Below are positions 32,861 through 41,800 of a stretch of DNA of 64,000 nucleotides, in pieces; within the stretch, counting starts at the first letter, position 1, and each line of letters begins with the position of its first letter. Under the pieces are notes generated by a model. The model searched no databases, was not told the DNA's origin, and saw only the letters and a list, made by a program, of their open reading frames with translations. The DNA comes from Peronospora farinosa (lineage: Eukaryota > Oomycota > Peronosporomycetes > Peronosporales > Peronosporaceae), in contig CANTFK010000072.1 of the NCBI GenBank assembly GCA_947646735.1, positions 1 through 64,000 of the forward strand, written 5' to 3'. The position numbers were made by a program, and so were the translations under genes.

Positions 32861-35800
32861 TTAACGTGTAAACTGACTGTTTAGCTGCGCATCCGACACA
32901 AAGTGAGAACCTCCACCACAACGCCATCCACTACCAGACTTGTACCACTTGAAGCCGGCAGGGCATGGACAAATTTGACGGATTTTTTCCTGTATAGCTT
33001 TAGCACGGCGTCGTTCTTCCTCCAATTTTGCTTGTTCACGGGCTCGTTTCAAGGCATTCAAATGAGCAGCGTGGTCCTTTTTGGCACGCTCCAGTTCCTC
33101 CCAATCCTCATCTGAAACGCCAGCGTCCCGTTCTTCATTGATCGTGCTTTTATCGTCATCTATTTCTTCTATTTCTGGATCTTCTTCAGCTTCCACCTCA
33201 ACGACATTTTCGACATCAGCTTCTTTCCACTCAACTTCATCTTCAGTCGAAATTTCTTCAGCTTCTTGCATCTCAATCTGCTCGGATAGATGCTGCAGCA
33301 TTCCCGGGTGCTGCTCTTGAGTCCTAAATATCGGATTATCGCTTGGCATAGACGACTGGGATAGCACTTGTCCATCCGGCGGACGACGAGCTGCAAGAAT
33401 TCCTTCTCCTGCCATTTGTGCGTCATTTGCTGTGATCGTACGCACGTCTTCGGGCAAATCAAACACTCGTTGTGCCCGGCACTGCAATAGTTCCTCCCAC
33501 ACTCGGACAGCATCACGACCATTACCAAAGCCGTCCAACCTCTTCAGCTCTAGGAATATCTTCTGCAGCACAAATTCAGTTCCATTTTCCAGCATGAATC
33601 CTTCCTTTTGAGCTTTTGCTTTCAAGAATGCGACTCCGTCATTTGCTTCCCAGTCCGGGAAGTCAATGAACCGTTTGAATTGGCTTTTAAGACCAGCATT
33701 GCGGTTTAGCATGATGTCCATATCCTTTGGATAACCTGCAATCACGATAACCATGCCATTGTACGATGGATCTGTCATCGCAGCCACCAACGTCGTCATG
33801 GCCTCTTCTCCGTATTGTCCTTTACCCAACTCATAGGCTTCATCGACGAACAGCAATCCACCCTTAGCCTCGACAAGTTTCTCCGTCACTTTGGCCTTGG
33901 TTTGGCCAAGGTACTCCCCCGTGAGATCCAACCCCGAGGTCTCCACGAGCTTTGCTGTACCCAATGCACCCATAGCATGCAGTATTTGTGCCATCACACG
34001 CGCCACCGTCGTCTTGCCAGTACCCGGAGAGCCTCGGAAGACAAAGTGGCCGATTTCAGGACGTGTCGAATTTTCACGGTCTGCCACTGCCATCTGCGTC
34101 TGCAAACGTGAGAGTTGATCTCGGATCGTGTCCATGCGGTACAAACCGTCTAGCAACTTCATCGGATTCTCGGCCGCCGCAACGTTCTTGCCGGGTATGG
34201 CACACCCTCGGCGAGCAACAAGAATGGCTTCGCCGGCCTTCTCAGCGTCACTTTCTGTAAAGGTCCGCTCCTCTTCAGGCTCGGTCACCACCCTCTGTGC
34301 ACGGTGTTGAAGTAACTCTTTCCACACACGCATAGCATCTCGGCCATTGCCAAAGTTGCTCAGTTTTTTCAGTTCCACAAACGTTTTTTGCAGAGACATT
34401 ACTGCTTCACTTTCGACCTCAAAATTTTCCGCCTCAGCCTTCTCGCTCAAGAAAACAAGCGCATCCTGCGCTTCCCAGTCCGGGAAATCAATGAATCGCC
34501 TGAATCGGCTCTTCAGCCCAACATTGCGATCGAGCATCTGATCCATGTCCTTCGGGTAGCCAGCAATGATTATCACCATGCCGACATACGAAGGATCCGT
34601 CATAGCAGCTACTAGCGTTGTCATCGCCTCCTCTCCAAAAGTCCCCTTCCCCAACTCATAAGCTTCGTCAATAAACAGCAACCCACCCTTCGCTTCACCA
34701 AGTTTTTCAGTCACCTTTTGCTTAGTCTGTCCTACGTACTGAGCTGTGAGGTCAAGACCTGAGGTTTCAACTAGCTTCGGCGTTGCCAGGACCTCCATTT
34801 CATGAAGAATGGTTGCCATCACGCGAGCAACAGTGGTTTTACCTGTACCAGGCGATCCGCGGAAGACAAAATGACCGACTTCTGGGAGTGCTGAGCCTTC
34901 GCGATCCGCAACGATCATTTCGTTTCGAAGCTGCGTCAACTGCTCCTTGATCTCGTCCATGCGGTACAACTTGTCGAGAGCATTCAACGGGTCCTTCTGC
35001 TCATTATCGGAGCTCGCTTTAACACCGACATCCTCTAGTGTCAATAAAGTCTTTCCGTTTATCATGGGGCGATTCATGGCATTGCCTATCGCGTGCTTTA
35101 GCAATTGCTCTACAGCGCCAGCATTGCCAAAGTTTGGTTGGGTCTTTTGAAGCGCCAACTGCTTCAGCAGTGTCGCAGCCACTTCATACGGGCATGTCAC
35201 ACTTCGTTTAGCACAATTCCATTCCAGAATATCAAGAAGTTCGTGCTCCGTGTAATCCTCAAATCGAAATGCATGATCGGGCGGAAATCGTCGGATCAGT
35301 CCTGGGTTTTGAGTGCGCAGCATTTCGAGCATTTCATGTTCGTATCCAATCAGCAACACCGCTATGTCGTCACTCTCTGTACCTTGAACCTTCTCCACCA
35401 GTACATCCAGCACTTGCTTACCGTACATGTTGTCATTTAAATTGTATGCCTCATCGATAACAAGAACTTTACCCTTCGCCATGTTCAGGATTTGCGCTGT
35501 CTTTGTTTGAGACTCACCCACATGATTTCCGACAAAATCTCCAGCCGTCTTCTTTACAACTTCTCCATTGGTTAAGAAATCAAGCGTCTTAAGTAGCCGA
35601 CCATAGTACCCTGCGCACGTCGTCTTACCCGTTCCAGGATTTCCTAAAAACAATCGATTGAGGCACACTGGTACTGTTTCCTGGCCCTTCAGCTCACGCT
35701 CGTAGTTCTCATCGCTGATACGTACCAGCTTCTTCATTTCCTCCTTAATCTTATGCCAGCCAGTCTTGTCCTCAACTTCATCCAGTACAGCTTGAAGCTT

Positions 35801-38800
35801 CGGGTTGGTCGACGGACGGTCTCCGAGCAAGTCCACAGTCTGAAACTCGAGATCGTCGTCGAAATCCTCACGAGCCATGGCCTCTTTAACCGCTTGTTCG
35901 AACAGTTTGCGCACAGCACGCGCATTGCCGAACCCCTTACGCCCTGCAGCCTTGGCTAGGCGGCGACATGCTACCTTCGCTATAGCTTTCTCGTATTTCC
36001 ACCCACGGTCTTGCGCTATCCCATCCCAAACAGTCTCCAGGTCCTGCGCATCTAAATCTTCGAACACGACTTCTTCGAAACGTGATGCCAGACCGTCGTT
36101 GTAAGCGTACAACTTCTTTTGGATGTCGTCTTCGTAGCCTGCGAGAATGATTGAGAGGTCATCCCGCTTGTCTTCAGCCGCCGTCAACAACTCTGCCACT
36201 ATTGGCTTCCCCTTAAAGTCCCCTGCAGGGTCTAGCTCGTACGCCTCGTCAATGAACAAAACACCACCGGTTGCTTTCTGCAATTTCGAACGAAATTCAT
36301 CAGCTCCTTTGTCTTTCAACATCTGAGCAGTGCACTCGATGAAAGTATTCGTTTGACGAATCTTCGAGTCTTTCAGGACGTCGGCGAACAATCGCGCAAC
36401 TGTTGTTTTGCCAGTACCAGGATTGCCCACAAAGCAATAGTTGAAAGCCATCGAGTTCTTTTTACGCTGAGTTGTAGATAACTGCTGCAATACCATCGCG
36501 TTCTTGAACATGTTTACTGCTGCGTGTTTCACCTTCATCAATCCCACCAGCTTCAGTAAACTCTCCATTGCATCTGAGCGACAACTGTATTGACTTTTTA
36601 GAGACTGCCACTTATCCTCTACCGAGGCTGAGCCAGAAATGATTGAGCCCACTGTATTTGTTTGACTGCCGGTTGTCTGCACCAGCCGCACTTCCGAATC
36701 AGTCAGCCACAAGCCGCTTGCCTCCGGATAAAGTGCAGCAAAAATGGCAAGTAGTTTTCGTTGAATATCTGATGAATGGGTTTGACTTAAGCGAACAGCC
36801 AGACGTGCGAAAGCAACAATGACGAGCGGGTGCGCATAACCCCCAGCCTCCACACAGACTTGATCCACATACTCTTCCAATTTCGATCGTGCTTCGACAG
36901 TCTCCTGCTTCCGCACAGCGAGCAGCTCCAACGCCAGTAACAGATTTCCATCTTCTTTCAACTTTCCTTGGCTTTGCAACGTTTGTACGTATTTGATCCC
37001 GCCAAAAGGGGTCTTGGGCTGGCTTACTGCAGTAGTTGCAACTTTTGTCGAGATAAAACTCAGCTTGGAAACGAGGCTATTTTCGATACGTTGAGATATT
37101 GCGTCGGCCGCTCCGGTCGACAAGGATTTTCCATCCCATGGATGCCAAACATTTAGTCTTTCGTTGAACGGACTCACCGATCCAACGAGTAGTCGCAGCT
37201 TCTTAAGGTCTCTTTCCAATATGATGGAAGGCGCCTGTGTCACAGCATCAGGTTTTGACTCATCCACATTTCCTACTCCCGTCGGCTTTTTGAAGCTAAT
37301 CGTAAGAGGTGGCTCACCAACTTGCGTTTTTTCAGGCAAACACTCCAAAATGTTCTGCCTGTTCGAGTCAGCGACCTCAACTCGATGAACTGGAAACAAG
37401 ACGTAGGGGTGCCATATGATCCAATTGCCACGTTCGCAGGACTTTGTGTCACGATATAGTGCGTCGTATCCGTGAGATGCCTGTCGAGTCACCCAAGAAG
37501 TTCGTACTTTCGCTCCCTTTTTTCCTTTGCTCGTAGGAATATCGACAGGATCTCTCAGGTGTTTGACTGTGTAAACGCAACCAAACAATATACATACTTT
37601 TCCGCTACCCGCAACACGCTTAAAGTTCTTTTGAGTGGCTTCGTATACTTCTATCCCGTTAAGCGTTTGTGGGCTCCCGAAATCTATAATCTCGAACTTG
37701 TCGATCGGATGTGCTTGCAACTTTTGATTCAATACGACAAATACTCCAAATTCCACTGGCGAGAAGAGTGTATTCGACCATTGTGCACTCAGATTCAACC
37801 CTTCTTTGAATTTCTCCAGCAATTTAACCTTCCGAATTAAATATTCGCGTTTACTGGACAAGCTCATAGCGATATGTGTCACACCATCCATAGTCGGCAA
37901 AAATCGAGCCGTCTCTGGAGACCAACGGCTCAATTTTGTATCGCTCAAGATACTCTGCGTGTTTTTGATTGCAGCATCCAAGCGGGCTGATGAGCAACAA
38001 GGACAATCCGACGGAATTCCTCTACTACAAAGGCGTAAGGCAAAGGAGTGCCCTTCTGAGCAAAGCCATTCTATCTCCTTTGTACATTCAACAGTGTTTG
38101 CTGACCTTTTGCACGGTACCATGACCTTACTTCCACAGCTCCCAAAATTCCAACAAGGCTTTTCAACCGACTCATGGCAACTCACACTGTCCACCTCGTC
38201 AGAACACTTCATTGGAGCTTCGTGCCCACAATTCAGTGCTTTCAGGACACGAACACTGCAGGAATTAGGTAGCTGCTTCCTTTTCAGAATATTAAGGGCG
38301 TCGCAGCACTTCATCTCAACATCGTGTCCACACGTGGTGGTCCGACGAAACCGCACAGGCGCGCCACAATCTTTCAGTATAGATTTTAGCACACCCGGGC
38401 GAGACCCAGGCACGGGTAAAGTATCGTCGACAACACTGTCTTCGTGTAATAGCTTTATCAATGGACTCTGCACTTGCCACGGTTGCCACGCGCTTAAATG
38501 CCTCGTCAAATGACATTGCAGCTGCACGAGGTGTCCACAAATCGGCAGCTCCCTTGTCACTAACTCATCGCAAACTGTTGTGATGGGGTGCCGGGCCTCA
38601 CTGCATTTCATATTTTTCTTGTGACCACAGGCACGAATGTACACTACCTCGTGAGTACATTGGATATTGAGTCCGTAGCTGCGAAAGTTGCTGGAATCAC
38701 CCTCTTGCACAGTTTCCAGCGGATCAATATCTTCCGGCTTCCCTAAAGATTGTGCGATCTTGTCCTGGAGTCTCTTTTCCTCAAAACATGTCGTTGAGCA

Positions 38801-41800
38801 ATCGTGGCCGCATTCAGGATTTGCCACCACCACCGGTTCCTGACAACGCGACGGACTCTGCGCAAGCTCGAATGCTCGCTCGCATCTGAGCATCTCATAG
38901 TGGCCACAACGACGTTGGAACTTCACAGTCTGCTTACAAAAGTAGTCTTTCGGACCATAGGTTTCGCCTTCTTGGACGAAGCCCATTGTTGCGCATGACT
39001 CGCCAGTCCACTGCTTCAGCGTTTCTGCTGTCGGGCAAGATACAACCGTCTCATGGCTGCATCGAGGCAGCGACATCCTGACTTTCTCCTTGCAAACAAA
39101 TCGGCGCATTGCGCTGGTGTAGTCCTGACGGTCGTGACATGATAGCGATACTGTGTGCTGGCAAGGTGGCGTAAACTCAACTTTTTCAATGCACAAGGGT
39201 GCATGCCCTTTTGAGTATCGATCAAACTCGGTACACGTGCATTTTAGAACGTGTTTGCACTCGGAGTATACGTACGGTGCGATAGCCTCTTTGTTGCAAA
39301 CCGGCCATGAAGTCCGTCCGGCCACGATTTCACTTTGTAAGTAGCACTTCATTTTCTGGTTGTGGCCACAGGGCAAACTCACTTCAACTCGAGTATCACA
39401 TTGGTACTTCTTTAAAGCCTCATCAATGGACATTCCTCGAGCAGAAGCCGTCACAGCGGAGCACATTAACTCCCGTGGGTGGCGGCTGCAAGGCGACTCG
39501 ACCTTCACACAACAATTCTTATTGTGCTTGCCCACGTCAGGCCAGTGACACATTAGCCCGCAGTCATGAGAGCATGATAGTTCTACTGAGCATACCACAG
39601 TGCAAAATCCAAGCTTCAAATCTCTCTCTTCTTTTGCAAGAGCTACAGATGTTCGATGTTCAGGGCAGCAGATCGGAAGCGCACGACCAATACGCGGCCC
39701 GCTGTACGTTGTACACTCAGTATACTCAGTGTTATCAGACTCCGTGTCATTCTCTAAGAGTCCCAACGTCTTCTGCCAGTGTGTAGTTTCACCAAAGTAC
39801 TCGACATTCCCTACAAGATACATCCCTAGACGTGCTCGACTCAGCAAAACTATCATGCGATTCTGAAGTTTTACGAAAGGCGTACGGGACTTGCCATCAA
39901 TCACGAGTGAGATAATGACAATGTCAGCTTCATCACCTTGAAAGCGGTCGACTGTTGATACCGTGCAAGATGGAGTTAGTCGCGAATCTCGTCCTTTAGT
40001 CATCATAGTTAGCCCGTACGTGTTCATCAGCATTTTCCTCAAGAGCATCAGTTGTCCTTTGTACGGAGTGAGCACAGCAATTGACTTAGGAGGCACTCCG
40101 CAAAGAACCAAATAGTGCACCAACTTGCACGCCATCTTCGCTTCCTGCTGATTCACGCGGGACAAACCGACAGATGCTCGCTCTTGGGCACCAGAATGTG
40201 TCCAGAAGAATACGTGCGGCGACACACCCGGAACCTCACGGCCGCCCCCTTCACATGCATCGAGAAGCGGGTAATTTCCTTTGGCCTTGCTTCCAATAAC
40301 TTTCGTGCCACATATTTCGTGATCTTCGATGGTTGTAATCTCCTTGTAATAGTTTCGAGTGAGATCGCAGATGTTCTTGCGCATTCGACGCTGAATCGAT
40401 AGAACGGACGAAGGGACTTCATTCTCTTGTGGAGCACTAATCAATCGTTCAAACATCGAGATGTTGATCTTGTTCACTCGCTCAAAGTCGATTCGGCCCA
40501 TAACAGACGGTTGCAGCTGCATATGATCTCCGATCATTTCCAATTTTCGTGTAGACGAGCTAAAACACGAAACAAGGAGCGGCTCCATTACTTCCGAAGC
40601 CTCCTCCACCAATATCGCGAATGGGTTCGTAGTCCGAATCGCCTCCAATCTCGACACGCAGCCTGTAATTGTCCCTCCGATAACAGCTTTGCCCTCATAT
40701 ACACGAGAATTTGCTCGGAGAATCTCACGCTGTAATTCAATCTTTAAATTTTCGAGCTTCTTCACGAACGCATGTTGTAAATACGCATTGAGATTGCTCC
40801 AAAGATTCAATACTGAATAAAGAGCGTTCCACCGCTCTTCCAAAGTCATCTCCCAATGCCATTCGGAAGGAGACATTAGTTGCTGGTCCGACAATGTCCA
40901 AGAAGACTTCTCCTCTTCGTCAATCTCATCGACTATAACATCCTCAACCTCATCGTCTTCAACCTCATAAACGTCGCGGAGATGCTGTAAATGCTCGGAC
41001 TCCTCAACCTCGTCTTCATTGTCGTATTGGACAGCATCTACGAAGTCACCAACATCACTATCCGAGCTCTCTATGTCAATATCTGGATTTGTCTTTCCGT
41101 CTTCTAAGTCACTTAATATCGCAACATCGGAAGGCTGCAAAAGCCGGGTTCCCGATGTTTCATTCACTATCGGCTCCTCCTGGACTTCAACAGTCTCATG
41201 CCCGCTAGCTTCAACCTTATCTTCAGCTCCACTATCCGGCACCGGAAGCTCAGGAAGTTTTGTACTAGGCAGGTTAGTCCGTCCCACGTGATCTCTGCAG
41301 TAGTGCGAACCCGACACTAACTTCCCTTTACAAGCCTTTCCTTTTCTCGTTCGTGCCTGGCATTTGTCATCACTCATTTCAGCCATGCGAGTTGCTAAAG
41401 CTGCTGCTTCAACGTAATGTTTGCCGCAATACTGTCCCGTTGACGCGATTTCGCTACAAGGTTCTCCACCCTCCGCTATCCACTTGCAGTATAGACCTTC
41501 GACGTGAAGTTTGCAATGCGACTTGGTAGGCTCTGCGATTTCGGAGCACATACCACCCAGACCCCAGCAAAGTGGATGTCGTTCACACGAATTTCGAGGA
41601 GGATCGTGGGAAGCAATATCGGCAAGCTCACCTCGGGCTAAGCACACAAAACATGCGTGATCTTCGCAAAATGACTGAGCTTCGCTGATCCTGCAGTTCT
41701 TGCATTTGTCAGCTGAGCACAAGTGCTGTTTACAATAAAGTCGCTTGTGAGCCACACTTTCGCTGCAAACATATTCTTCATCGTGAGTGTATTTGCAGGA

